Notes: generated by a model from the letters alone, not told the origin. 64,000 bases of DNA from Bdellovibrio sp. qaytius (GCA_004011035.1 CP025734.1:372001-436000); one strand, 5' to 3'; positions 26,244 through 34,531 are shown, counted from the stretch's first letter. Program-made: numbers and translations.

Positions 26244-27227
26244 ATGAAATTAGCATCACTTAAAACAAAAAATTCTAAAGACGGTGAATTAGTTCTTGTT
26301 AGCCGCGATAACAAAAATTTTGTTACAGCAAAAGATATTGCACCGAATTTATTACAAGCTGTTGAAAATTGGTCAGTTGTTGAACCGCAATTAAAACAAC
26401 GTTACGACCAATTAAATAGCGGAAGTGTTGCAGGTTCACAGCCTGTTTCTAATCCTGGAGTTTTTGCCTCGGCATTGCCCCGCACATGGCTTTTTGCCGA
26501 TGGGTCAGCATTTATTCATCATATTAAATTAGTTCGTAAGGCGCGCAATGCCGCCTTACCTGAAACATTATTAACCGTGCCTTTGATGTACCAAGGTGAA
26601 TGCGGAAGATTCTTAGATCCTATCGAAGATATTCCTCAGCGTGACTTTGCTCACGGTACGGATTTTGAAGCTGAAGTTGGTGTGATCGTAGACCATGTTC
26701 CGATGGGAGTTACTCCTGAACAGGCCCTTAATCATATTAAGTTACATGTTTTGATTAATGATGTTTCCCTGCGCGGCTTAATTCCAGAGGAGCTAGCGCA
26801 GGGGTTTGGATTTTTTCAATCTAAACCTAACTCAGCACTTTCTCCGCTAGCATTAACAACTGATGAGCTTGGCACAAATTGGAAAGATGGCCGTGTGCAG
26901 TTACCGCTAAACGTAACTTACAATGGAAAATTTTTTGGTAAAGCTAACGCTAAAGAAATGCACTTTCATTTTGGTCAGTTGATTGCTCACGCTGCAAAAA
27001 CGCGTGATCTAGCAGCCGGTACATTGATCGGTAGCGGCACTGTGGCCAGCGAAGATTCAACTGTTGGCTCTAGCTGTTTAGCTGAAAAGCGCACTCTAGA
27101 AACTATCAATAATGGAAAACCTGAAACACCATTTATGAAAGTCGGCGATACGATTGAAATTGAAATGTTCAATGACAAGGGCGAAAGCTTATTTGGCCGT
27201 ATTTCGCAAAAAGTTGCGCAAGCGTAG
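26244..27227 (+). CDS. Fumarylacetoacetate hydrolase family protein
   Basis: 327 aa. FAH-fold metal-site residues are seen in DFEAEVGVIVDHVPMG (Glu/Glu), LINDVSLRG (Asp) and the GTVASEDS/GSSCLAEKR region of the C-terminal half. Gene context (maiA nearby) supports fumarylacetoacetase or a close ring-cleavage hydrolase in tyrosine catabolism. The N-terminal part is distinctive, with ALPRTWLFADGSAFIHHIKL, as in bacterial FAH homologues. Homogentisate dioxygenase is not in the window. Confidence 0.85.
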   Translation: MKLASLKTKNSKDGELVLVSRDNKNFVTAKDIAPNLLQAVENWSVVEPQLKQRYDQLNSGSVAGSQPVSNPGVFASALPRTWLFADGSAFIHHIKLVRKARNAALPETLLTVPLMYQGECGRFLDPIEDIPQRDFAHGTDFEAEVGVIVDHVPMGVTPEQALNHIKLHVLINDVSLRGLIPEELAQGFGFFQSKPNSALSPLALTTDELGTNWKDGRVQLPLNVTYNGKFFGKANAKEMHFHFGQLIAHAAKTRDLAAGTLIGSGTVASEDSTVGSSCLAEKRTLETINNGKPETPFMKVGDTIEIEMFNDKGESLFGRISQKVAQA

Positions 27228-28124
27228 ATGAAACATTTCTCAGTTCATAAGAATTTTTTTCCTGAAGCTAAAAAACTTCGTTCTGAATTTGATCAGAACT
27301 TTTCTGACCCACGCACGACAGACAATAAACGTTTTGTGTGGGATTACTGGTATTTTGAAGACCAGTATCATTTAATTAGAACTCCAGCGTTTTATTATTT
27401 TACAAAAAAAGTTTATCAAAACTTTCACTCGCAATTAGTGCAGTGGGGTCGTGAAAACTTAGGCTGTCATGATATCTCTCCGCCATGGATGAGTTATTAC
27501 GTCGATGGCTGTTATCAAAATTTACATTCAGATGTTCCGCACGGGCCATGGGCCTTTGTTTATTCATTAACGATTGATCCTAAAGCTTTTCGTGGTGGTG
27601 AAACATTAATTATGAAACCTGATGTTTTAGATTACTGGCCAGGTTTTCAAGATCAGCAAGATCGTGAATACAAAAGCTTCGTTGATCGTATTCCGGCAAA
27701 CTTTAATCAGTTAGTAGTGTTTGATCCGCGTTTTCCACACGGAGTCACCGAAGTTAAAGGCACACGTGATCCACAAAAAGCGCGTTTAGTGATTCATGGT
27801 TGGTTTGTTGAGCCTAGGCCTTATGTGGTGGGTGGTTTAACGACGGCACAAGTGCAAAAACCTTTAACTGAAGCGATGCATGTGTTTTCAGAAGAGATTG
27901 CAAAGCTTAACCCTTCGCATGGCACTGTTTCGTTACGTTTAGAAATTTCACCTGCAGGAAACGTCGTGAATTATCAAGAAGTGACAAACACTTTGATTTC
28001 GTTAGTGCATGAAACACCTGAAGTTGTTTTTACTAAAAAATTAATGAAAAGCTTATTCACACAAATGCGTTTTCCAAAAGCTAAGAAAAAATCGTTTTTA
28101 ACGATTCCAATTTTATTTAAATAG
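27228..28124 (+). CDS. 2OG-Fe(II) oxygenase fused to AgmX/TonB-C-like domain
   Basis: 298 aa. The N-terminal two-thirds is a prolyl-hydroxylase-like oxygenase: iron ligands His100-x-Asp102 (LHSDVPHGP) and His171 (FPHGVTEV), with Arg186 positioned for 2-oxoglutarate. Residues 228-298 (HGTVSLRLEISPAGNVVNYQ to FPKAKKK) read like the AgmX/PglI or TonB C-terminal domain, which is unusual on an oxygenase. ATG abuts the FAH stop. Substrate unknown. Confidence 0.75.
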   Translation: MKHFSVHKNFFPEAKKLRSEFDQNFSDPRTTDNKRFVWDYWYFEDQYHLIRTPAFYYFTKKVYQNFHSQLVQWGRENLGCHDISPPWMSYYVDGCYQNLHSDVPHGPWAFVYSLTIDPKAFRGGETLIMKPDVLDYWPGFQDQQDREYKSFVDRIPANFNQLVVFDPRFPHGVTEVKGTRDPQKARLVIHGWFVEPRPYVVGGLTTAQVQKPLTEAMHVFSEEIAKLNPSHGTVSLRLEISPAGNVVNYQEVTNTLISLVHETPEVVFTKKLMKSLFTQMRFPKAKKKSFLTIPILFK

Positions 28125-28134
28125 AAAGTTATTC

Positions 28135-29088
28135 ATGACACTGACTCAGCTCACTTACATCGTTGCAGTTGATAAATTTAAAAACTTCGGCCAAGCGGCT
28201 GAAAGTTGTTCGATCACACAGCCTACATTATCAATGCAGATTCAAAAGTTAGAAGAAGAGCTTGGTGTGCAGATTTTTGATCGCAGCCATCAGCCAGTGA
28301 AAACGACTAAGATTGGTTCGGCGTTAGTTACGCAAGCGCGCGTGATTTTAACTGAGAGTCAGCATTTTCATGAAATTATTCAGGATAATAACGGTGAAGT
28401 TAAAGGTGAAGTGACGGTTGGGGTGATTCCTACCTTAGCTCCGTACTTGTTACCATTGTTTTTACGTAAATTTAGTTCTAAACATCCGTTGCTTCAGATT
28501 CATGTTGAAGAGTTGCAGACTGAACAAATTTTAGAGCGCTTGAAAAATTCTTCTTTGGATGTGGGTTTGTTAGTTACGCCGATTGATGATCCTAGTCTTG
28601 AATCTACGCCTTTATTTTATGAGCCATTTTTGGTTTATGCTTCTGAGAAAAGTCCGTTAGCGAACAAAGCTAAAATTCAGCAAACTGATTTGAACTCTGG
28701 TGATCTTTGGTTGTTAACTGAAGGGCATTGTTTTCGTGATCAGTCTCTGGCGATTTGTAAAAATCGTAAACGTGTAACTGAGATTAACCGTAATATTAAG
28801 TTTGAATCGGGCAGTATCGAAACTTTACGTCGTATGGTTGATCAGGAGACTGGTTTTACTTTGTTGCCTTACTTAGCTGCGCAAGATCTTGGTCACCGTA
28901 AGCAGATTAAAGAATTTGCTTCGCCTGTTCCTACGCGTGAAGTGAGTTTAATTCATAATACACATTTTAAACGTCATGCTTTTAAAGAGTCGTTGGTTGA
29001 GACTATTCAGAAGTCTTTGCCTAAAGATATTCATATTACTCAAACTAAGAATACTCAGGTTATTGATTTACCTATGGGAACTAAGTAA
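28135..29088 (+). CDS. oxyR: Hydrogen-peroxide sensor OxyR
   Basis: 317 aa LysR-type regulator. The redox pair sits at Cys199 and Cys208 in EGHCFRDQSLAIC, the same spacing and numbering as E. coli OxyR, so disulfide switching is expected. Helix-turn-helix at about 18-38 (QAAESCSITQPTLSMQI). Convergent with a TPR gene (8-bp overlap) followed by an OsmC peroxidase-like gene; both are plausible members of its stress response. Confidence 0.92.
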   Translation: MTLTQLTYIVAVDKFKNFGQAAESCSITQPTLSMQIQKLEEELGVQIFDRSHQPVKTTKIGSALVTQARVILTESQHFHEIIQDNNGEVKGEVTVGVIPTLAPYLLPLFLRKFSSKHPLLQIHVEELQTEQILERLKNSSLDVGLLVTPIDDPSLESTPLFYEPFLVYASEKSPLANKAKIQQTDLNSGDLWLLTEGHCFRDQSLAICKNRKRVTEINRNIKFESGSIETLRRMVDQETGFTLLPYLAAQDLGHRKQIKEFASPVPTREVSLIHNTHFKRHAFKESLVETIQKSLPKDIHITQTKNTQVIDLPMGTK

Positions 29089-29959
29089 AACTTAGTTCTT
29101 TAATTCTTGCTAGGCGAACAGCTTCATTTGATTTGAACCATTCATCTTTGTTTAATTCGTTGAATGCTAATGCGAAATATTTTTTCGACTCTTCTTTGAA
29201 ATTCAATTTTAGATAAATCTCTGCAAGCTCTTCGTAATTGTAGCCGTCTTGCTGTGGCTGGGCATTGAATTCTTTTTCAAGACTTTTTTGAATAACTAAT
29301 GCTTCGGCTAAGTTGTTTAAAGAGCGGTGTGTTCTGGCGATGCACCATTTGGCGATTCTAATTGTTGAAGCGTCGCCTTTGGTTTCTCTGAAAGCTAAAG
29401 CTTTTTTAAAAATCTCTAAAGCTTCAATGAATTGGCCAGAGTCGTGATAAGTCCATCCGATATTATTGTAGAGTGAACCAAGCCAGTCTTTGGCTTTTTG
29501 TTCTGTAGCACTTTCTGCCAAGGCTACAGCCTTTAAATTCCACTGCATTTGCGCTTCAGCTGTGGGTTCTGCGATAGCTACCATGTGAGCGGCATCGACG
29601 GCGAAGTCTTCTTGTTTAGCTGCATCAGCCAAATTAAAAGCTTTTCTAAAATACCAAATTGCTTTGTCTTTTTGTTTCGAAGAATTAAAAACGCGGCCTC
29701 TTTCAAGATTATAACGAATTTCAGCAACTGGAGTGGTTGCGTCCAGCGCGATTTCAACTGTGTCTAAGGTTTTGTGGGCTTCATCGAACTTCCTTTGAAG
29801 GCCTTCAGCGCGAGCGATCTGAGTTTTTAATTGTAGAATATAATCAAGATCCGCATTTACTTCGACTTCGGCTAAGGTCTCACGAAATTTAATTTCGGTT
29901 TCAGCTGGCTTGCTGAAATTCCAAAGTTTATTGAAGTCGGGTAAATTTGAAGAGCTCAT
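29081..29959 (-). CDS. Tetratricopeptide-repeat protein
   Basis: 292 aa, no signal peptide. TPR-type helical pairs recur through the protein, for example ASLYNNIGWTYHDSG-like LYNNIGWTYHDSGQFIEALE and NYEELAEIYLKLNFKEESKK. Probably a cytoplasmic scaffold. Its ATG directly follows the OsmC stop codon, so the two are one transcript. Specific partner unknown. Confidence 0.8.
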   Translation of the reverse strand: MSSSNLPDFNKLWNFSKPAETEIKFRETLAEVEVNADLDYILQLKTQIARAEGLQRKFDEAHKTLDTVEIALDATTPVAEIRYNLERGRVFNSSKQKDKAIWYFRKAFNLADAAKQEDFAVDAAHMVAIAEPTAEAQMQWNLKAVALAESATEQKAKDWLGSLYNNIGWTYHDSGQFIEALEIFKKALAFRETKGDASTIRIAKWCIARTHRSLNNLAEALVIQKSLEKEFNAQPQQDGYNYEELAEIYLKLNFKEESKKYFALAFNELNKDEWFKSNEAVRLARIKELSFT

Positions 29960-30370
29960 TTACACGAATAAAATTTCTACATCGACTACTACGTCGGGGT
30001 GTAATGATTTTTTCACAGGACACATTTCAGCGATTTCAGGAATTCTTTTTTTGAATTCTTCAGGGATTGTATTTGGAAATTTACAAACAGTTTTTAGAGA
30101 TCCAATTCGACGAGGCGGTGGAGTCATTACTTTTTCTGTGTATGACGTTGCTCCAACGATTGAGATATTTTCTTTTTCAGCGAAGATCGCAACTGTTGTT
30201 AGAATGCATGTTCCAACAGCTGTTGCTACTAAATCAGTCGGTGAAAACGTCTCGCCTAAACCGTTATTATCTTTCGGAGCGTCAGTGTGGATAACAGAAT
30301 TTGATGGACCGTGAGTCGCCTCACAGTGTTTTTGGCCTGTGTATGTTGAGCTGATGTTTACCATATTCAT
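29960..30370 (-). CDS. OsmC family protein
   Basis: 136 aa. Reactive Cys pair of the OsmC/Ohr fold: AVGTCILTT and EMCPVKKSL, plus conserved SPTDLVATA. Members are thiol peroxidases that reduce organic hydroperoxides, or uncharacterised OsmC-like proteins. The sequence is closer to the general OsmC-like group than to Ohr. First gene of an OsmC-TPR unit, convergent with oxyR. Confidence 0.85.
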   Translation of the reverse strand: MNMVNISSTYTGQKHCEATHGPSNSVIHTDAPKDNNGLGETFSPTDLVATAVGTCILTTVAIFAEKENISIVGATSYTEKVMTPPPRRIGSLKTVCKFPNTIPEEFKKRIPEIAEMCPVKKSLHPDVVVDVEILFV

Positions 30371-30414
30371 GTACCTCTTGCTTTTGGTATATATTCTAGG
30401 CTATCAGTTAAGTC

Positions 30415-31317
30415 ATGAATTTACGTACGTTGTTATCTTTATTGGCACTGGTTTTCATCGTTTCAGGCTGTACTCAATCTAATGAATTAGGCAGTAAGAA
30501 AAACCCATTTAAGTTTTATATTGTTCCGGCTCAAGACGTTGTCGCGTTAAAAGAACAGGGTGAAAAATTAAGACTGTTTCTTGAAAAAGAGACGGGCATG
30601 TCTGTTCAAATCGAATTGCCAATCAATTACATCGCGCTGGTTGAAGCCTTTGGCTCTAAACGCGCTGATGCAGCGATTATTAATACGTTTGGTTATATCT
30701 TAGCGAACGAGAAATATGGCGTTCAAGCGCGTATGAAATTAATGAATCGCGGTCGTGATGAATATTACGGTCAGATTATTGCTCGTGCTGATGGTCCGAA
30801 AACGATTCAAGAATTAAATGGTAAGAAATTTGCGTTCGTTGATCCGGCTTCAACATCTGGATATTTATTACCCTTACGTTTATTTAAACAAGAAAACATA
30901 AAACTTAAAGAATTTATGTTTGCTGGTAAGCATGACACTGTTGTGCGCGCTGTTTATCAAAAACAAGTTGATGCAGGTGCAACGTTCTACACTCCGCCAG
31001 ATGAAGACGGCACACCAAAAGATGCACGTTGGATTTTACGTACTGAATACCCTGACATTTATGAAAAAATTAAAATTCTAAAACTTACAGGACCGATTCC
31101 GAATGATCCTGTTGTTTTTAGAAAAGATATTCCTGAAGAAGTAAAACAGAAATTTGCTGATGCTTTGGTTAAGTATATTAAGTCTGATGAAGGTAAAACT
31201 GTTTTGCTAGGAATGTATCACATCACTGATTTTAAACCCGCAGCTGATAAAGACTACGATCTAGTGCGCGGATACCTAAAAGACTTAGGCCAAACCGCGC
31301 AGGGATTCATTAAGTAA
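30415..31317 (+). CDS. PhnD-like phosphate/phosphonate-binding lipoprotein
   Basis: 300 aa. Lipobox FIVSGC, then a periplasmic-binding fold with FYIVPAQDVVALKEQGEKL, ADAAIINTFGYIL, KKFAFVDPASTSGYLLPLRL and a C-terminal VVFRKDIPEEVKQKFADAL. This is the PhnD/phosphonate-ABC-binding pattern. No permease or ATPase gene is nearby, so it is an orphan binding protein; ligand unproven. Divergent from OsmC across 44 bp. Confidence 0.82.
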   Translation: MNLRTLLSLLALVFIVSGCTQSNELGSKKNPFKFYIVPAQDVVALKEQGEKLRLFLEKETGMSVQIELPINYIALVEAFGSKRADAAIINTFGYILANEKYGVQARMKLMNRGRDEYYGQIIARADGPKTIQELNGKKFAFVDPASTSGYLLPLRLFKQENIKLKEFMFAGKHDTVVRAVYQKQVDAGATFYTPPDEDGTPKDARWILRTEYPDIYEKIKILKLTGPIPNDPVVFRKDIPEEVKQKFADALVKYIKSDEGKTVLLGMYHITDFKPAADKDYDLVRGYLKDLGQTAQGFIK

Positions 31318-31321
31318 TAAC

Positions 31322-31726
31322 TTATTTAAATTTTGTGTGGCCGTCTTTTTTGGCTTGCGATAATTGGTTTAACAATTCAGTTGCTAGCGCATTGTCGTTA
31401 GCGCGAAATGCTGCTGCTAATTTAACGCCTACTTCAGCTGTTTGATCCAACATTAATTGGTATTCAGCTAGTGCTGCTGGTTGCTCATTCGCAGGAAGGG
31501 CCGCAACTGTATCAGGTGTGAAGTCTTTAGCGTGAATAACCATAGCTACGAAGTCATCAGATAATAAAGCTGAATTTTCATTGGCTTTAGGATCTGCAAC
31601 TTGAGTTGCGACTTGTTTTAAATCAGCTGACATGGCTTTCATTGTTTTGCTTAAAGTTTTAGGCAACTCAGTTACGGCAGCAAATGCTGAAGCAGAAATT
31701 AATAGGGCGCAGATAAATGTTTTCAT
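31322..31726 (-). CDS. Cytochrome b562-like periplasmic protein
   Basis: 134 aa. Signal peptide MKTFICALLISASAFA, then a four-helix-bundle pattern. An N-terminal Met (29 or 32, KTMKAMSADLK) and a C-terminal His130 (KDGHTKFK) sit where cytochrome b562 places its Met and His heme ligands. No CxxCH is present, so any heme would be non-covalent. Start ATG 31726 has AAGGAGAT upstream on its strand. The long open extension upstream is rejected. Confidence 0.6.
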   Translation of the reverse strand: MKTFICALLISASAFAAVTELPKTLSKTMKAMSADLKQVATQVADPKANENSALLSDDFVAMVIHAKDFTPDTVAALPANEQPAALAEYQLMLDQTAEVGVKLAAAFRANDNALATELLNQLSQAKKDGHTKFK

Positions 31727-31816
31727 GAAAAGTATCTCCTTAATAGGGCATAGCTGTATCAAGACTATGGGAAAAAGGCGAAAAAAAAAGCTAATTTTTC
31801 AATTAACTTTTAAATG

Positions 31817-31843
31817 GAATAAAAGGACGACTATTATCGTCCT
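31817..31843 (-). terminator. Terminator after lexA
   Basis: On the minus strand AGGACGA/TCGTCCT (7 bp; plus 31824-31830 and 31837-31843), loop 6, followed by TTTTATT. It lies 14 bp downstream of the lexA stop. Confidence 0.7.
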
Positions 31844-31857
31844 CATGTTAACTGCGA

Positions 31858-32628
31858 TTAATACTTACGTAGTAAACCTTTCACTAAACCCTTAAGATCA
31901 ACCTGTTGTGGTGCATACCACATCGAAGTTAAGCGCGGATTAGCAGGGCGAAGTTCGATAGCTTTAGTTGTCGTAGAGATCTCAGGATTCTTTTTCATAA
32001 AGAAACGTTTAACAGTTGCGCCCTCTTCGATACCAGCCACAACAAGATCGCCATCTTTAGCATTCTTTTGTGAAAGTACGACTAAGAAGTCTCCGTCAAA
32101 AATACCTTCATCGATCATTGAGTCGCCTTCAACTTTTAAGGCGAAGTAATCACCTGGTGATTTCATAAAGTTCACAGGAACATCAATGAATTCACCTTCG
32201 TGAATACGTTCGATCGGTGAGCCGGCTGCTACGCGACCAAGAAAAGGGATAGGAAGAACCTTCGAAGATGAGTCGCTGTGGACGCTTTGGGAAGACTGAC
32301 CGGCGAAGGAGCTTTTCGAAGGTTCTTTCACTAAACTTAGATTAGATTGTGAACCTAAACGGCTAGCCAAATCTTTCTGGAAATCATTCGCAGAGTGTAA
32401 GATTTGAATCGCGCGTTTTTGGTTTTGAGGAATCAGCAAATAACCTTTAGTGCTCAGTTGTTTTAAATAATTTTGAACTGAGTTAAAAGATGCGAAACCA
32501 AAGTGATCACAGATTTCTTGGTAAGAAGGTGATACGCCTTTAGAGATCAGTTCCTGCTCGATAAATTGCAGGACTGATTTCTCTTTGGTTGTTAAGGGCG
32601 GGAGGGGCGTGTTTGCATGTTTCTTCAT
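31858..32628 (-). CDS. lexA: LexA repressor of the SOS response
   Basis: 256 aa. N-terminal winged helix (LTTKEKSVLQFIEQELISKG..PSYQEI-type), long hinge, and self-cleavage domain with cleavage pair Ala135-Gly136 (RVAAGSPI), nucleophile Ser170 (EGDSMID) and Lys207 (ATVKRF). Damage-activated RecA would trigger cleavage. I start at ATG 32628, which lies where transcription should begin (see promoter entry); ATG 32634 adds two residues. No Shine-Dalgarno exists for either, fitting a leaderless mRNA. Confidence 0.95.
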   Translation of the reverse strand: MKKHANTPLPPLTTKEKSVLQFIEQELISKGVSPSYQEICDHFGFASFNSVQNYLKQLSTKGYLLIPQNQKRAIQILHSANDFQKDLASRLGSQSNLSLVKEPSKSSFAGQSSQSVHSDSSSKVLPIPFLGRVAAGSPIERIHEGEFIDVPVNFMKSPGDYFALKVEGDSMIDEGIFDGDFLVVLSQKNAKDGDLVVAGIEEGATVKRFFMKKNPEISTTTKAIELRPANPRLTSMWYAPQQVDLKGLVKGLLRKY

Positions 32629-32634
32629 ACACAT

Positions 32635-32664
32635 AACTTACAGTGTAAGAAATGTGTAAGTCAA
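32635..32664 (-). promoter_or_regulatory. lexA promoter with overlapping LexA box, probable leaderless start
   Basis: On the minus strand: -35 TTGACT (32664-32659), 18-bp spacer, -10 TAAGTT (32640-32635). Six bases later comes ATGAAG at 32628, so transcription may begin on the start codon. The palindrome TTAC-AGT-GTAA (32638-32648) overlaps the -10 and is an exact copy of the Bdellovibrio LexA box. A half-like copy TTACACATT lies beside it. Autoregulation is inferred. Confidence 0.75.
32638..32648. promoter_or_regulatory. LexA box TTAC-N3-GTAA
   Basis: TTACAGTGTAA, perfect 4-3-4 inverted repeat. The established B. bacteriovorus LexA motif is TTAC-N3-GTAA. I saw no second exact copy at other promoters when reading by eye. 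Confidence 0.85.
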
Positions 32665-32674
32665 TAGCTTATTT

Positions 32675-32848
32675 TTATAATTTTTCTTTAGGACCATGGG
32701 CCTGAATACTGGCGGGCTTTTTTTCACCATGTTGCTCTGGGGCATGAACTGTTTGTTTCGGCGCGGAAGAGCAATTCTGATAAAATAACAGAACGAACGG
32801 GTTCGCGATAAATAACAGGGCTAACATTACACTACTCTTTTTTGCCAT
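32675..32848 (-). CDS. Small lipoprotein-like protein, 57 aa
   Basis: Short gene in the lexA/amidase gap. ATG 32848 follows AAGGAG 8 bases upstream on its strand. The product starts MAKKSSVMLALLFIANPFVL, continues LFYQNC and then SSAPKQTVHAPEQHG, ending in a Lys-rich tail. The hydrophobic leader plus FYQNC|S resembles a lipoprotein cleavage region, a pattern common in Bdellovibrio secreted proteins. Stop at 32675. It reads in the same direction as lexA and ends 11 bp before the lexA -35. Confidence 0.6.
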   Translation of the reverse strand: MAKKSSVMLALLFIANPFVLLFYQNCSSAPKQTVHAPEQHGEKKPASIQAHGPKEKL

Positions 32849-32958
32849 TCAAAAATCTCCTTACAATACCAAGGTCTAGTCTCGGCACAAATTACCTATC
32901 GGGCACGTTTTAGAAAAACATGAGGACTTTTTTACACATATATGTTCATATTTTGAGA

Positions 32959-33891
32959 ATGAAATTCGTGATTCTCATAATGATATTTTTAAACTTATTT
33001 TCGGTGAATACCTTGGCCCAAGCTGAAACTATTTCCAGCACAGCTGTTGTTTCAGCAACAGACGTTGCGGTTTCTTCAACGCAAATTTCATCAGCTACAA
33101 CAATTAAAGTGATTACTCCAGCTGCATCAGCCAGAGAATCGTTAGTTAAATGGTGTGTTCAATCTCTTGGTGCTTACAAAAATTTTAAAGCTAAAACGAA
33201 TCTTGAAAAATCTTGCGAAAAAATCTTACTAAAAGATCGTTGTGTTTCAGTGAATGGAAAACCAATTTTTCACTTAGATCAAAAAGGCAAAAACGAAAAA
33301 GCTAAAAACATCTTAGTGATCAGTGTGATTCACGGAGATGAAATCGGAGCTGGGTCGTTAGGTCGTTATTGGTTTGAGCGGGTGCAAGAAATTGATCCGC
33401 GCAATAACTGGAGAATTATTCCCGTAGCAAATCCTGATGGCGCGCTTAAGAAAAGTCGCACCAATGCATCAGGTGTCGATTTAAATCGAAACTTTCCAAC
33501 AGCTGATTGGGAAGCTGAAGCTGAAAAGTTTTGGAAAAAAGACGCAAAAAGTTCTGCACGTAAATTTCCTGGAGAAAAAGCAGCGAGTGAACCTGAAGTG
33601 AATTGTATTATGGATCACATCGAAGAATTTAAGCCGCAGTTTGTGATTTCAGTTCATACGCCGTTGAATGTTTTAGATTACGATGGGCCCAAAGTTCCAG
33701 CGCCAAATTACAGTTATTTACCTTGGCGTCGTTTAGGAAATTTTCCGGGAAGTCTTGGCAGATATTTATGGGTTGAACAAAAAGTTCCGGTCTTAACAGC
33801 AGAGTTAAAACCGGATTTGCCTACGGGCAGTAGTGTGTTTGATCAGTTACAAGACGTGATCGGTCAGTTAGTGCAGACCGATCTGAAATAA
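32959..33891 (+). CDS. Secreted M14 metallopeptidase (MpaA-like murein peptide amidase)
   Basis: 310 aa. Signal peptide MKFVILIMIFLNLFSVNTLA, Ser/Thr-rich stretch, then an M14 zinc carboxypeptidase fold: HGDE (His126, Glu129), NPDGALKKSRTNASGVDLNRN with Arg178, His234 (ISVHTPL) and catalytic Glu283 (TAELKPD). Closest in style to MpaA, which removes D-/meso-diaminopimelate from murein peptides. Start 32959 gives a clean signal peptide; 32920 is an in-frame alternative, and both have weak ribosome sites. Confidence 0.85.
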   Translation: MKFVILIMIFLNLFSVNTLAQAETISSTAVVSATDVAVSSTQISSATTIKVITPAASARESLVKWCVQSLGAYKNFKAKTNLEKSCEKILLKDRCVSVNGKPIFHLDQKGKNEKAKNILVISVIHGDEIGAGSLGRYWFERVQEIDPRNNWRIIPVANPDGALKKSRTNASGVDLNRNFPTADWEAEAEKFWKKDAKSSARKFPGEKAASEPEVNCIMDHIEEFKPQFVISVHTPLNVLDYDGPKVPAPNYSYLPWRRLGNFPGSLGRYLWVEQKVPVLTAELKPDLPTGSSVFDQLQDVIGQLVQTDLK

Positions 33892-33892
33892 T

Positions 33893-34369
33893 TTAGTGAA
33901 GTTGCGTATTTTCGCAAGCTTGTTGAATGGCATTCAAGCGATCTTGTGGGCTTTCAATCTCGTCGTGAATTTCACAAAGTCGACCCAGCATCGCTTCTTT
34001 AGCCGCAGAAATGGCGTCGAAGATATCATGGCCAAAACCTTCAGCTTCAAGCGTGGCATCTGCTTCTTTTAATACAATAGCAATGCGATATTCATAGTGA
34101 TCATCTAAAGAATCATAATCACTGGCGATCAAATGATCTTCGTTCGCGTAAGCGTCTTCAGGATCACGTGCTAACACAATGACATTTGTCTCTTCAGTTG
34201 TGTACGGAGCAAACTCATTGATTTGTTGGTAGATAAAAGATTTCACTTCGGGATCTGTCTCAATCAGGTGCAGTGTGTCCTGAAGAGGAGAGTTGGAAGA
34301 TGTAACGCCTTGGAGGTCGGTTTTAGTATTCTTAGCTGTCTTCTTGTCTTTAAGCATTTTTCGAGCCAT
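33893..34369 (-). CDS. Hypothetical protein, possibly HPF-like
   Basis: 158 aa, cytoplasmic. Basic N-terminus (RKMLKDKKTAKNTK), then an acidic centre and a segment YRIAIVLKEADATLEAEGFG followed by HDIFDAISAAKEAMLGRL. That beta-beta-helix pattern faintly recalls ribosome hibernation (HPF/S30AE) domains, but the match is weak. Strong ribosome site AGGAGGACT on its strand. Ends 2 bp from the amidase gene, convergent. Confidence 0.6.
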   Translation of the reverse strand: MARKMLKDKKTAKNTKTDLQGVTSSNSPLQDTLHLIETDPEVKSFIYQQINEFAPYTTEETNVIVLARDPEDAYANEDHLIASDYDSLDDHYEYRIAIVLKEADATLEAEGFGHDIFDAISAAKEAMLGRLCEIHDEIESPQDRLNAIQQACENTQLH

Positions 34370-34531
34370 AGAGTCCTCCTATATCTGTTACCTTAGTTTA
34401 ACATTGTGTTTCTTTTAGCAAAAGTCTAAGCCTGCAAAAAATTTAAATAATTACCGCAAACAATTAAATGACTTTTAGCGCAGCAAATTAAAGCTCGTGT
34501 CTCGACCTAAGTCATTGTATCAATTTGGTAT

